NCBI RefSeq assembly: GCF_045290345.1
Contig: NZ_CP155447.1
Coordinates: 9,114,001-9,178,000 of the forward strand
Origin: Singulisphaera sp045290345
GTDB taxonomy: Bacteria; Planctomycetota; Planctomycetia; Isosphaerales; Isosphaeraceae
Length of the DNA stretch: 64,000 bases
Direction: 5' to 3'
The notes below the pieces were generated by a model that searched no databases, was not told where the DNA came from, and saw only the letters and a list, made by a program, of their open reading frames with translations. Made by a program: the position numbers and the translations under genes. Position 1 is the first letter of the stretch. Each line of letters starts with the position of its first letter. Positions 9,108 to 17,790 of the stretch are shown one piece after another.

Positions 9108-10451
9108 TCAATCGTTCTTGGTGAAGTCAACCTCAATGACCTTGCCCATCTCGCCCGGCTGATTGGTGGGGGCGATGCCCTGGGCCTTCCTGCTCTTCGG
9201 GGTGTGCGTGTTCGCAAACGTCAGGTTCTCCGCCAGGCGTTTGCCATCGGCCTTGATCTCGGTCCAGCGCACCTCACGCATAAACGGCCGATCTTCATCC
9301 GGCCGTGTGACGTCGGTCACGCTGACCTCAATGTCGGAACCCTGATGTAACGCCTCGGCCCAAGCGTCTTCGAGACCTTTGAACGTGCCATACCGGTTTG
9401 CCACCCAATTCTGGGGCGAGAGATTTTCCGGACCGCCTGGCGCACCGAATCGATTGCCGATCAAGTGTCCTGCATCATCCCCACTCCCTTCGGAAACACC
9501 GCGCTGGGCGGCCTGGTTGCGATGGGTACGCACCCGGCCTGGAACGCCGAGCCGCCCACTGCCCAGCTTGTATGTCTTGCCATCACTCACATACTCGCGA
9601 AATTGAAAATCTTTGCTGATGTCTGGGAGCAGGGGATTCGGCTGAATCCGAGGAGCGAGCACTCCGCTTGCAGAGGCGTTCGCGATGGGAGTTTGGCTCT
9701 GGCCCTGATAAATCGAGTCGGCACGAAAGCGTTCGATCAAGCGGTCGTATTGAATGAGAATCCAGGTCTCCAGCCCCGCGCTCGAACTCAGGAGCTTCGA
9801 TTCCTTTCGCTCGGCAAGGGCCACCCGGAGTCGTCCGCGGGCCTTTCCGCCCAACTCCTTGGCCAGGAATGCGATCAGGCCCTGGAGGAGCAAGCTGAAG
9901 AAGATGCCGACTGCGTCGGCCATAATCAGTGCGGCCGCATGGATCCGAAATGAAGCGCCAGCCGACTCCCAGGCTTCGTCGATGCCTCTCGCGAACGCCT
10001 GGTCGACCACGTCGAGGTGGGGAGCCAACTCGCCGAGGAGGAAATCGGCCTCGAGCCCCTCAAGGAATTGGAGGCTCAATGCGTAACCCGTCCCCACCCC
10101 GATCACAGTCCCCGGGAGCCCGGTGACGCCAACGCCCAAGGCGCCCACTCCCCCTGCGTTTAGCTCCTCCAGGATGTTGACCGACATCATCAGGCCGCCG
10201 GTCAAATTCCGGATGAGCGAATGGAACTCGTCGCTCGTCTGTCTTGAGATCGCCGTTTCAATGTGACGAAATCGGGCCAATTCCCAGGCCTCGGCAACGA
10301 ACGAGACGTTTCGTTCGAGGTAGTGATCTCTCGTCCAGCAAATGGGACCCGCGGCGCGAAACCGATCCGGTCCCCGCCCAGGTGCCGTAGTTGGAGCGAA
10401 AGGAGAGCGAGGTCGGAGCGATTTGGGTAACGAATTCATCTTCGGCCTCAA
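9108..10451 (-). CDS. Putative T6SS effector with C-terminal DNA/RNA non-specific nuclease domain, probable N-terminal frameshift
   Basis: This 447-residue frame ends in a nuclease of the Endonuclea_NS_2 type: DDAGHLIGNRFGAPGG at about residue 325, then ENLSPQNWVANRYGTFKGLE. This corresponds to the DxGH-type beta-beta-alpha-metal motif and the Asn-containing helix. The middle (about residues 85-230) is hydrophobic and Gly-rich, including GVGVTGLPGTVIGVGTGYAL and a second hydrophobic stretch, resembling the pre-toxin regions of T6SS effectors (DUF6861-like in appearance). It lies downstream of vgrG and PAAR genes, which supports an effector role. The first ~41 residues look non-native: Arg/Pro-rich with poor codon use. 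A well-coded frame from TTG 10476 joins after +1 at about 10330. No immunity gene is visible next to it. Confidence 0.75.
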   Translation of the reverse strand: MRPKMNSLPKSLRPRSPFAPTTAPGRGPDRFRAAGPICWTRDHYLERNVSFVAEAWELARFRHIETAISRQTSDEFHSLIRNLTGGLMMSVNILEELNAGGVGALGVGVTGLPGTVIGVGTGYALSLQFLEGLEADFLLGELAPHLDVVDQAFARGIDEAWESAGASFRIHAAALIMADAVGIFFSLLLQGLIAFLAKELGGKARGRLRVALAERKESKLLSSSAGLETWILIQYDRLIERFRADSIYQGQSQTPIANASASGVLAPRIQPNPLLPDISKDFQFREYVSDGKTYKLGSGRLGVPGRVRTHRNQAAQRGVSEGSGDDAGHLIGNRFGAPGGPENLSPQNWVANRYGTFKGLEDAWAEALHQGSDIEVSVTDVTRPDEDRPFMREVRWTEIKADGKRLAENLTFANTHTPKSRKAQGIAPTNQPGEMGKVIEVDFTKND

Positions 10452-10529
10452 TGAGCAACGGCTGAACGACGAACAAAAGGTCGGACGCCGGTCCGCGCTG
10501 GGATCACTCGACTTGATGACATCCCATGA

Positions 10530-10820
10530 TCAATTGATGAGAACCGTAGGGAAGCCCATCACGATCGCCCCGCCGTGGGCGGTGATGTCTCCCAGCCGGG
10601 CTGCGGGCTGACCACTGATCAAGACCGTAAAACTTCCGAGCGCAATCACATCAGGAGGACCAACGCAGACCGCAAGATCGCCCATGCGAGCGGCCGGTAA
10701 ACCACCGATCAAAACGGTCAGGGCGCCTGGTGGCAGGATCGGTCCCCCCACATGGGGCACGAGGACCGTGACCAGCGGGCAAACGTGCATGTCACTGACG
10801 CGTGCGGCGGGCATTGGCAT
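10530..10820 (-). CDS. PAAR-domain T6SS spike-tip protein
   Basis: The 96-residue protein is a stand-alone PAAR domain: MPMPAARVSDMHVCP at the start, then HVGGPILPPGALTVLIGGLP, AARMGDLAVCVGPPD and GQPAARLGDITAHGG. Conserved Cys and His residues in the usual positions would bind the metal at the cone tip. PAAR proteins cap the VgrG spike and recruit effectors. It begins 4 bases after the end of the upstream DUF6931-like gene. The nuclease gene follows within about 55-80 bases, depending on its start. The order vgrG, unknown gene, PAAR, nuclease indicates a delivery module. Confidence 0.94.
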   Translation of the reverse strand: MPMPAARVSDMHVCPLVTVLVPHVGGPILPPGALTVLIGGLPAARMGDLAVCVGPPDVIALGSFTVLISGQPAARLGDITAHGGAIVMGFPTVLIN

Positions 10821-10824
10821 GGGT

Positions 10825-11499
10825 TCAATCCCAGTTAATGGCAGGTCGTGAAGGTTGAGAGCTCGAACGATCGTCAGATGAGGCCTTACTCCGCGTCGGA
10901 CTCGGCGTCTGGATGACGGGTTCGCTCCAGCGCACGGTTCCTTCGGCGACGCCCAGACCCTGTTCGAAGAACGTCTTGTATTTTTCAGGGGCTTTTTCAG
11001 GTTCGGAGCGGACTGCGGCGAGCATCACGGAGCCGGCCACCCCGTGTGCGGTGAGCTCTTCGCCGGGAGGGACCACCGGGACGTCCGGAGGAGCGAGGCT
11101 GCCGCCACTCCAGAAGGCCGCGGCCGCGGCGCAGCCGGCCGGGGTCCCGAGTCCGGCCGCGTCGGACGCGGGCATCGTCTTGCGCCGATTCTCCTCGGTC
11201 GGGTCGGTGCACCAGGCCTCCGCCGCCTCGAGCGCGACATGTTGAGGCAGTGGTGCGCCTTCGGCCATCACAATGCGCGCACAGACACAGGCCCACCAGA
11301 CGGCCTCGCGTTTCGGAAGCGCGTGTGCCCAGAACCTTGCGGCGTCGGGGAACTCCTGGGTCTCGACGAGCAGGCGCAAGAACTGTTTCGCCGTCGGGTC
11401 GTCGCGGAGCAACTCCCGCGACGCCTCGCCGAGCTCAATGGTTTGGCAGAGTTCCCCTGGAGTCTTTTCAACCAGGTGGATCAGAGATTCCTCACTCAT
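10825..11499 (-). CDS. DUF6931-like T6SS-associated protein, possible effector adaptor
   Basis: From the ATG at 11499 (GGAG about six bases upstream) the protein has 224 residues; a TTG start at 11538 is possible but less likely. It is acidic and mostly helical, with FLRLLVETQEFPDAARFWAH, LPKREAVWWACVCARIV near residue 65 and AAEAWCTDPTEENRRKTM. I believe this matches DUF6931, a family found beside T6SS genes, but I could not search. It ends with a Ser/Pro-rich tail. It sits between vgrG and the PAAR gene, 4 bases before the latter, the place where adaptor or chaperone proteins are often encoded. The function is not established. Confidence 0.6.
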   Translation of the reverse strand: MSEESLIHLVEKTPGELCQTIELGEASRELLRDDPTAKQFLRLLVETQEFPDAARFWAHALPKREAVWWACVCARIVMAEGAPLPQHVALEAAEAWCTDPTEENRRKTMPASDAAGLGTPAGCAAAAAFWSGGSLAPPDVPVVPPGEELTAHGVAGSVMLAAVRSEPEKAPEKYKTFFEQGLGVAEGTVRWSEPVIQTPSPTRSKASSDDRSSSQPSRPAINWD

Positions 11500-11606
11500 C
11501 GTCGGCTCCGGCCCTCGAGTCAATTCGCATTTCTTCAAGCGATGTTCCCACGCGCGGGGAACGAGCTGCCCACCATTTCACCGGCAGAAACATGGTGATT
11601 CAGTTG

Positions 11607-13664
11607 TTAACCGATCATGGTCAGGCCACCCTTCATTTGCAGGATGGCAGAGGCGCTGATCTGGGTCATCAAGCCTTTCACCTGAGTCTGAATTTGCCCA
11701 TTGATGTCGATCATCATCCCCTTGATCTGAACTCCCGTCTGGTCGATCTTGATGCTGCTCTGGCCGACCTTGAGCTCGATCGATTGCAAGGCCTGGGTCT
11801 CGCTTTTGCCGAGGTCGAGCTTGGTGGTCTGATTCCCCATTTTGATCGTCAAGGCGTCATTGCCCATATCGATCTTGACGGCGCGGTTGCCCATCTTGAC
11901 GTTGTGGGTGTCGTTGCCCTGGCTCACGATGACGTCGCGATTGCTGGTGACGGTGACCTTCTCGTTGCGCTTGACCTGCTCGGTGCGGTCTCGATCGATC
12001 GTGACCGTCTGATCGCGGTGGACCTTGAGGTCGTCGTCGCGTTCGACCACCCGGTGAAAGTCCTTCTCGGCGTGGAAGTAGACGTCTTCCTCACCTTTCT
12101 TGTCCTCGAAGCGAAGCTCGTTGAAATTGGCGTCCGACCCCTTGAGGGAACTGCGGGACTTGACGCCGCTCTGAGTTTTGTTCGCCGGGAGGTCGTACGG
12201 AGGCATCATCGCGGCGTTATAGACGCTGCCGATGATGATGGGCTGGTCCGGATCCCCCTCCTGAAAGTCAACGATGACCTCCTGGCCGATCCGAGGAATG
12301 TGGATCATCCCCCAGTTTTTACCCGCCCAAGGGGTGCCGACCCGGATCCAGCAAGAGCTATTGTTGTCGTTCTTTCCCTGGCGATCCCAGTGAAACTGGA
12401 CCTTCACCCGGCCATACTTGTCGGTAAAGATTTCTTCGCCGGCTGGTCCAACCACCACAGCCGTTTGAGTCCCCTGAACGGCCGGTTTCGGCGTTTTCCG
12501 CGCGGGGCGATAGGGAAGATCAAATGGCATGCAAGTGAACGAGTTACGATACGAAAATTCCGCCGACTCGTTCGACGACCGAAAGTTGTAACTCTGTCTG
12601 GCCATGTGGCGAATACCCGTAATCAGGTACTTGCCATTCGCATTATAGTGGTTGTCGAGCACGACCGTGTGGCCGGTGGCGAAGTTACGGCAGGTCCCCT
12701 CGCCTTGAATCAACAAGCTGGCCGCTGCCTCCTCCTGCATCCGGATCTCGACGGTTCGCTTGTTGTCCTCGAAGATCTTCTGGAGATCGCCGGCGCGGTC
12801 GCCTCCGCTCGGGTTGACGCCGTCGAATCGCTGGGCGTACTCGCCGGGAAAGTCGTAAAGCTCGAGTTTATCGTTGTTCCCGATTCTGAGCTTGTGTGCC
12901 ACCTGCCCTGCCATGACGCTGTCGGCGATCTGCTTGTCCGCTTCCAGATGCTTGTGGGGAAGCTCGAAGCTATGATCCCAGAGCAGATAACGTCCGGAGC
13001 GAAGCTCCTGGGTCTTCTCCCAGGAGAGGACCATTTCTTCGCCGCTCACATCCTCTTCTGACCGGCCGAGCGTCATCCTGGCTTTCCCAGGGAGCTCGGG
13101 GAAAGCCTGCGGCACGTCGGTCACGACCAGGGTGTGGCCATTGGCTGAGTGCTTGAAGAAGAAAAAGACCCCTTCTTCTTCCATGAGTCGACAGGCGAAG
13201 TTGTAGTCGGTCTCTCGGTACTGCACGCAGTAGTCGCGAGGTTGGTAGGTTCCCCGCAAGTCATAGGAGACGTCCAGTCCCCCAAGCACCTGCTGAAGGA
13301 TTTGGGGAACCGATACCTGCTGGAAGATCCGGCTCTGAGCACGCTTGGTCAGGAACCAAAACTGGGGGACCACGTCCAGGTGATAGGACGTGAACGTATT
13401 GTCGCGTGCCCCCTGGCTCACCCGGTTGCAAATCCCACTGAAATAGCGCCGTTTGTTCCCCTCGAGGGCCATGGTGACGATCGCCTTCTGTCCGAGCAGC
13501 TTCTCGAACGGGATCGGTTCGTCATTCATCGCGAACAGTTCGAGGCGATACTCGAAGAGTTGGGAGATCGACTCGTGACCGGAGAAGCCGGCCATCAGGA
13601 GGGCATCTTGCTTTAACGGCGTCGTGACCGTCATGATCCGATCGGCTTGCAAATAGGTCGCCAT
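11607..13664 (-). CDS. vgrG: T6SS spike protein VgrG (TssI)
   Basis: The 685-residue VgrG starts at the ATG at 13664, with GGAG six bases upstream; a GTG at 13676 is an alternative. The N-terminal gp27-like part contains AGFSGHESISQLFEYRLEL, ISQLF-type and RYFSGICNRV motifs, and YCVQYRETDYNFACRLMEEE near residue 170. The gp5-like OB fold contains VKVQFHWDRQGK and WIRVGTPWAGKNWGMIHIPR, followed by GQEVIVDFQEGDPDQPIIIGSVYN. The C-terminus is a beta-helix with repeated KMGN/DMGN segments. It ends without an added effector domain, so cargo must be delivered through the PAAR protein. It probably leads the four-gene minus-strand unit. Confidence 0.96.
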   Translation of the reverse strand: MATYLQADRIMTVTTPLKQDALLMAGFSGHESISQLFEYRLELFAMNDEPIPFEKLLGQKAIVTMALEGNKRRYFSGICNRVSQGARDNTFTSYHLDVVPQFWFLTKRAQSRIFQQVSVPQILQQVLGGLDVSYDLRGTYQPRDYCVQYRETDYNFACRLMEEEGVFFFFKHSANGHTLVVTDVPQAFPELPGKARMTLGRSEEDVSGEEMVLSWEKTQELRSGRYLLWDHSFELPHKHLEADKQIADSVMAGQVAHKLRIGNNDKLELYDFPGEYAQRFDGVNPSGGDRAGDLQKIFEDNKRTVEIRMQEEAAASLLIQGEGTCRNFATGHTVVLDNHYNANGKYLITGIRHMARQSYNFRSSNESAEFSYRNSFTCMPFDLPYRPARKTPKPAVQGTQTAVVVGPAGEEIFTDKYGRVKVQFHWDRQGKNDNNSSCWIRVGTPWAGKNWGMIHIPRIGQEVIVDFQEGDPDQPIIIGSVYNAAMMPPYDLPANKTQSGVKSRSSLKGSDANFNELRFEDKKGEEDVYFHAEKDFHRVVERDDDLKVHRDQTVTIDRDRTEQVKRNEKVTVTSNRDVIVSQGNDTHNVKMGNRAVKIDMGNDALTIKMGNQTTKLDLGKSETQALQSIELKVGQSSIKIDQTGVQIKGMMIDINGQIQTQVKGLMTQISASAILQMKGGLTMIG

Positions 13665-14161
13665 TATCGACTCCACGAAATCCGAAGATCTTCCGGTCCC
13701 ACGTCGAGTGTCCGGCTGATTCTCACACGCGTCGCCAGCCCAGGCAAGCCAACATGCCCGGCGGGGGCAGGAACAACCGGACGCGTCGCCGCGGTATGCT
13801 GCTTCAGGCGTTCCGGTCGGGGTCGAACGATCCGCCAGATGGTCTACGGTTGGCCTTGGCTCGTTGCCATGAAGGCTTTACGGTCGGGATTGTCGCTGTG
13901 ACGGCCGACTAACAACTCCCCGGCGAGCCAATCGCCCGGGCCTCGTGACCGAACGTCACAGAACCGATGCGCAGGGGTAACAACTCCAAGGTGATCTTCG
14001 TGCCCTCAGGCCAGCGAAATGGGGGACGAAGCGTTCCGAAACGAGTCGGAATCGAAGCGTGTCCGGTCATGCTTGCGATCGACGCGCCACTGAGCGATCA
14101 TGTGGGTGGAAACGAGCCCATTCAACCACGTCCGAGCCTCGGAGAGAAGGTGGGGCGCATC
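13665..14161. other. Divergent intergenic region between vgrG and the methyltransferase
   Basis: These ~497 bases separate two divergent genes and should hold both promoters. The downstream frame can be extended upstream to 13967, but that extension has weak codon character and ends in a much better start at 14162. I see no clear promoter boxes, hairpin or repeat. Confidence 0.3.
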
Positions 14162-15736
14162 ATGGCGGATCAGGCGAATAGTTACGACGAAATCCCCTAC
14201 GGTGAGCACTTTTTTCCCTACACCCACCCGATCCACCTCGCCACCCTGGGGACGCTCTTCGGCATCGAGACTCCCGCGATAGAGCGTTGCCGCGTGCTCG
14301 AACTCGGTTGTGCCGAGGGAGGGAACTTGCTCCCGATGGCCTTCGACCTCCCCGAGGCCCAGTTTGTTGGGATAGATCTTTCTCACCGCCAGATCGCCCA
14401 TGGCCAGACCGTTATCAACCGGCTTGGCCTCCAAAACATCGACCTCCGAGCGATGAGCATCACCGAGGTTGATGATACCTTCGGGGCGTTCGACTACATT
14501 ATTTGTCACGGGGTCTTCTCCTGGGTCCCCGAGCACGTTCGAGAAAAGATCCTCGCCATCTGTTCCCGGAACCTCTCCCAAAACGGCCTGGCCTATGTCA
14601 GCTACAACACGTATCCGGGCTGGCATGGACGGGGCATGGTTCGCAAGTTACTTGCCTACCACGTCATGCGCTCCTCGCTCGCCACGTCGCTGGAGCAGGT
14701 TCACGAGGCACGTGCCTTTCTCGACGAGGTCGTCCGGGTCATCCCTGACAAGGCTAGCTCCTACGCCCGGATCCTTCGCACCGAGAGCGAGTACCTCAAA
14801 GGCGTGCCGAATTCGTACCTCTTTCACGAACACCTGGAAGAGACAAACCACCCCTTCTACTTCCATGAGTTCATTGATCTGGCGAAGACGAAGCATTTGA
14901 AGTATCTGGTCGAAGCTCGTTCCGGCGGAATGATTGATAATCTCCCTGAGGACTCGCGTGAGACGTTGGATGAATGGGCCGAGGATGAACTTGCTCGCGA
15001 GCAATATCTCGATATTTTGTGCAATCGAACATTTCGGCAGACTCTTCTCATCCATGAAGACGTGCGCCGGTTCGACGAACCGTCGCCCGATGCGATCGAG
15101 TCGCTCTGGATCAGCACAAGTTTGAGCCCTGTCTCGGCCGATCCCGACATCGTCTCGCAGACGCCCGAGCCGTTTCGGATGCCGGAGGGGGAGGCGAACC
15201 TTTCGACCAACGATCCCTTGATCAAGGCGGCGTTGGTCACCCTGTTCGAAATTGCCCCGCGTTCGCTTCGCTTCGAGACTCTCTGGGAACGTGTTCTGTC
15301 GCGATTAGGGAGAGACGCGAATTCCGAGGGGCAACACGATCGCGATCACTTGAAACAAGCCCTGCTCCGCTGCTTCATGTCCTCCCTGATCCAGCTTCGC
15401 ACCCGCCCCCCCGTCTTCGCGACCGAGCCTGGTGAGCGACCTGTTTCCAGTCCCCTGGCGCGATTCCAGGCGGAGGACGACGAGCGTGTGATCAATCTTC
15501 GAGGCCGGACCGTCCGACTCAATCAGTTCGAGCGTCTCGTGCTCCGCGCCTTGGATGGGAGCAACGATCGCGGTGCCATCCTTGATTCGCTCCTGGCCCT
15601 CGTCGGCTCAGGTGAGTTTTCGATCCATGAAGAGGGGCGACCCATTGAGGATCGAGACCGAATCGCTGAGATCCTTCGCGGTGAACTGGACCCTTGTCTT
15701 GAACGGCTGGCCGCCCGCGCTCTCTTGATCGGCTGA
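14162..15736 (+). CDS. Class I SAM-dependent methyltransferase with methyltransferase regulatory domain
   Basis: From the ATG at 14162 the protein has 524 residues and begins with YDEIPYGEHFFPYTHP, a start common in this family. Motif I, RVLELGCAEGGNLLPMAF, lies near residue 45, with the acidic residue of FVGIDLSHRQI after it and the post-motif FDYIICHGVFSWVP. The middle part (about 215-300) matches the MethyTransf_Reg type (PF10119), with YFKGVPNSYLFHEHLEE-like sequence, and the C-terminal part is helical. The substrate is unknown. It is divergent from vgrG and there is no direct evidence of a link to secretion. The first 65 codons of the longer frame were left out. Confidence 0.85.
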   Translation: MADQANSYDEIPYGEHFFPYTHPIHLATLGTLFGIETPAIERCRVLELGCAEGGNLLPMAFDLPEAQFVGIDLSHRQIAHGQTVINRLGLQNIDLRAMSITEVDDTFGAFDYIICHGVFSWVPEHVREKILAICSRNLSQNGLAYVSYNTYPGWHGRGMVRKLLAYHVMRSSLATSLEQVHEARAFLDEVVRVIPDKASSYARILRTESEYLKGVPNSYLFHEHLEETNHPFYFHEFIDLAKTKHLKYLVEARSGGMIDNLPEDSRETLDEWAEDELAREQYLDILCNRTFRQTLLIHEDVRRFDEPSPDAIESLWISTSLSPVSADPDIVSQTPEPFRMPEGEANLSTNDPLIKAALVTLFEIAPRSLRFETLWERVLSRLGRDANSEGQHDRDHLKQALLRCFMSSLIQLRTRPPVFATEPGERPVSSPLARFQAEDDERVINLRGRTVRLNQFERLVLRALDGSNDRGAILDSLLALVGSGEFSIHEEGRPIEDRDRIAEILRGELDPCLERLAARALLIG

Positions 15737-15853
15737 TCGTGAACTCGGATCGATCCAGAGGGCAACGGCCAACGTTTGTGCCCGACCGCCTTCTCGAGTG
15801 GGTTCGTAGTGAGAAGTTGCAGCGCTTGGCTCGACGCCCATGGACGAACCGCA

Positions 15854-17629
15854 ATGACGAATTCACGCCGAATTGTGCTGGCCCTTTTCATCGTTCTTCC
15901 AACCTGGCCGGCGAGCGGAGCGGAACCATCGTTGGTCTCGATCTTCCCGATGGGTATCACTCGGGGAGAGTCTGTCGAGATTCAGCTCAGTGGGACAGGC
16001 CTTCAGGAGCCGCAACGCGTCCTTTTTTCTCGTGCGACGATCCAGTTGGAATCGCGACCTGAGGGACGCATCGCATTTAGGGTCGAGCGAGACACGCCGC
16101 AAGGCGAGGGGGACCTCTGGGTCCTCACCCCGACGGGCCTGAGCAATCCCCGCCGGTTTGTCGTGAACGACCTCCCGATGGTCGTCGAGCGAGCGAAGGA
16201 AGACCCCGCCGGTTCGGCTCCCGTCGTCAAGCCGCCGGTTATCATCGCCGGGACGATCGACACACCGACGGACCAGGACGATTACTCCGTTGAGCTCGAT
16301 CGTGATCAACAGATTTCGATCGCATTCCGTTCCGTAAGCCTGGAAGGGAGTGTTCTTCCCGCCCTGACCGTGTTCGCACCCGACGGACAGGAGTGGATGC
16401 ATGACCGAGGGGGGGAGGCCGAGCCGACCCTTGACCTGGTCGCTCCAACCCGTGGCATTTATCGGATTCGCGTTCAGGATCGAGCGTTCCGCCGGGATGC
16501 CGCAAGTTTGTACCAACTGGTGATCCAGGCCACTCCTCGCCTGGTCGCAGCCTTTCCACAACTTCTCACGAAGGGCAAGCGCCAACGCGTCGAACTGCTC
16601 GGATATCGGATCCCAGGGGGGGAGCCTGCGGGAGAGGGATTCGCCGCGGGCTTGATGCGCTTGCCGGTCAACATCGACGCCCCGACAAGTGGCGAACGCG
16701 ATGGAGCGGGCTTGACTCGATCTCATTCAGTGATGCTCGAGCGTTTCGGCTATCAACATCCTGGGACGTCTGGTTCGATCAAGTTTGAGCTGATCGATGG
16801 CACGATTGTCTCTGAAATCAGCACGCGTCATGACTCCGCTCATACGGCGCAGCACGTACCGCTTGGCGCCTCGATCGCCGGGCGGTTCCTGCAAGCCGCC
16901 GAGATCGACTGGTATCGATTTCCGGCCAAGAAGGGAGAACCGATCTGGGTCGAAGCCGTTGGCGAGAGAGCCGGCCTGGCCATGGACCTCGACGTGGCAA
17001 TCTATGATCTCCAAGGGAAGCTTCTGACGGTATTTGCCGACACGCCTCATCCCAAGGGGAGTCCGAAATCGTTCCCGCTGGATACCCTCGACCCGATGGG
17101 AACCTGGAAGGCCCCGGCCGATGGCGAGTACAACCTGGTCATTCGCGACCTTTACGGCCCCAGCGCGAGCGGTCCCGAACGGGCCTATCGACTCACCATC
17201 GAACAGACGCAGGAAGCGGTCCGTGTGGTGGCGATGCATCTAAGTGAGACGGTTCCTCGCGGCCTTTCCCTCGTTCCGGGCGGTCACGCTCCCCTTCAGT
17301 TGCTCGCGATCCGCCGTGGTGGACACGAGGCGCCGATCACGATTCGACCCCTGATTTTGATCGAGGGGCTGACCGCGAAACCGGCCACGATTCTCGCAAA
17401 CCAACTTTCCGCCAGTCTGGTCCTCGACGCAGCCGCGATGGCCCCCACTGTCGCCGGACCGATCGAGCTTGTGGCCGAAACCGAAGTGGAAGGACAACTT
17501 CACTCGTTCTCCGTGCTGGGAGCGACTCTCGGTCAAGACGGCAAGCCACCCGTCGTGCGACTCAGCGATGGCATCACCGCCGCAATCCTCGCCCCGCGAA
17601 ATCCGAAGTCCTCGGATGCGTCACCCTGA
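15854..17629 (+). CDS. Exported PPC-domain protein of planctomycete DUF1549/DUF1501 cluster
   Basis: The start chosen is the ATG at 15854 because it opens a signal peptide (IVLALFIVLPTWPASGAEP), giving 591 residues; the frame can extend upstream to 15776. An N-terminal IPT/TIG-like stretch (LVSIFPMGITRGESVEIQL) is followed by PPC (pre-peptidase C-terminal) domains: IAGTIDTPTDQDDYSVELDR near residue 110 and AGRFLQAAEIDWYRFPAKKG near residue 345. Each has the typical aspartates and a downstream IRVQD or VIRDLYG strand. No catalytic domain is visible. Such proteins commonly precede DUF1549/DUF1553 and DUF1501 genes in planctomycetes, exactly as here. The likely location is periplasmic or at the cell surface. 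Confidence 0.82.
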   Translation: MTNSRRIVLALFIVLPTWPASGAEPSLVSIFPMGITRGESVEIQLSGTGLQEPQRVLFSRATIQLESRPEGRIAFRVERDTPQGEGDLWVLTPTGLSNPRRFVVNDLPMVVERAKEDPAGSAPVVKPPVIIAGTIDTPTDQDDYSVELDRDQQISIAFRSVSLEGSVLPALTVFAPDGQEWMHDRGGEAEPTLDLVAPTRGIYRIRVQDRAFRRDAASLYQLVIQATPRLVAAFPQLLTKGKRQRVELLGYRIPGGEPAGEGFAAGLMRLPVNIDAPTSGERDGAGLTRSHSVMLERFGYQHPGTSGSIKFELIDGTIVSEISTRHDSAHTAQHVPLGASIAGRFLQAAEIDWYRFPAKKGEPIWVEAVGERAGLAMDLDVAIYDLQGKLLTVFADTPHPKGSPKSFPLDTLDPMGTWKAPADGEYNLVIRDLYGPSASGPERAYRLTIEQTQEAVRVVAMHLSETVPRGLSLVPGGHAPLQLLAIRRGGHEAPITIRPLILIEGLTAKPATILANQLSASLVLDAAAMAPTVAGPIELVAETEVEGQLHSFSVLGATLGQDGKPPVVRLSDGITAAILAPRNPKSSDASP

Positions 17630-17790
17630 TCGGACGCCGGCAGGTCAGAACGAACGCGACCCATCTAAGCCACTTCAACCGAGGGAGGTTTACTCTCGAC
17701 TCGCTCGAAATTCATGGTAAAACAATTAATCGACATTCGGTTGTTGTCGAGGATCGCGTGTGTAAGTTGGTGATGTGAGCTTTCAACGGG

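Noticed and set aside
11250..13061. Very long plus-strand open frame (603 codons) opposite vgrG.
   Set aside because: It is the antisense shadow of vgrG, whose own frame has full domain support. The His/Val/Leu/Asp-rich product is typical of antisense frames in GC-rich DNA.
13967..14161. Upstream extension of the methyltransferase reading frame.
   Set aside because: The extra 65 codons show poor codon use and no ribosome binding site, while the family-typical start lies at 14162.
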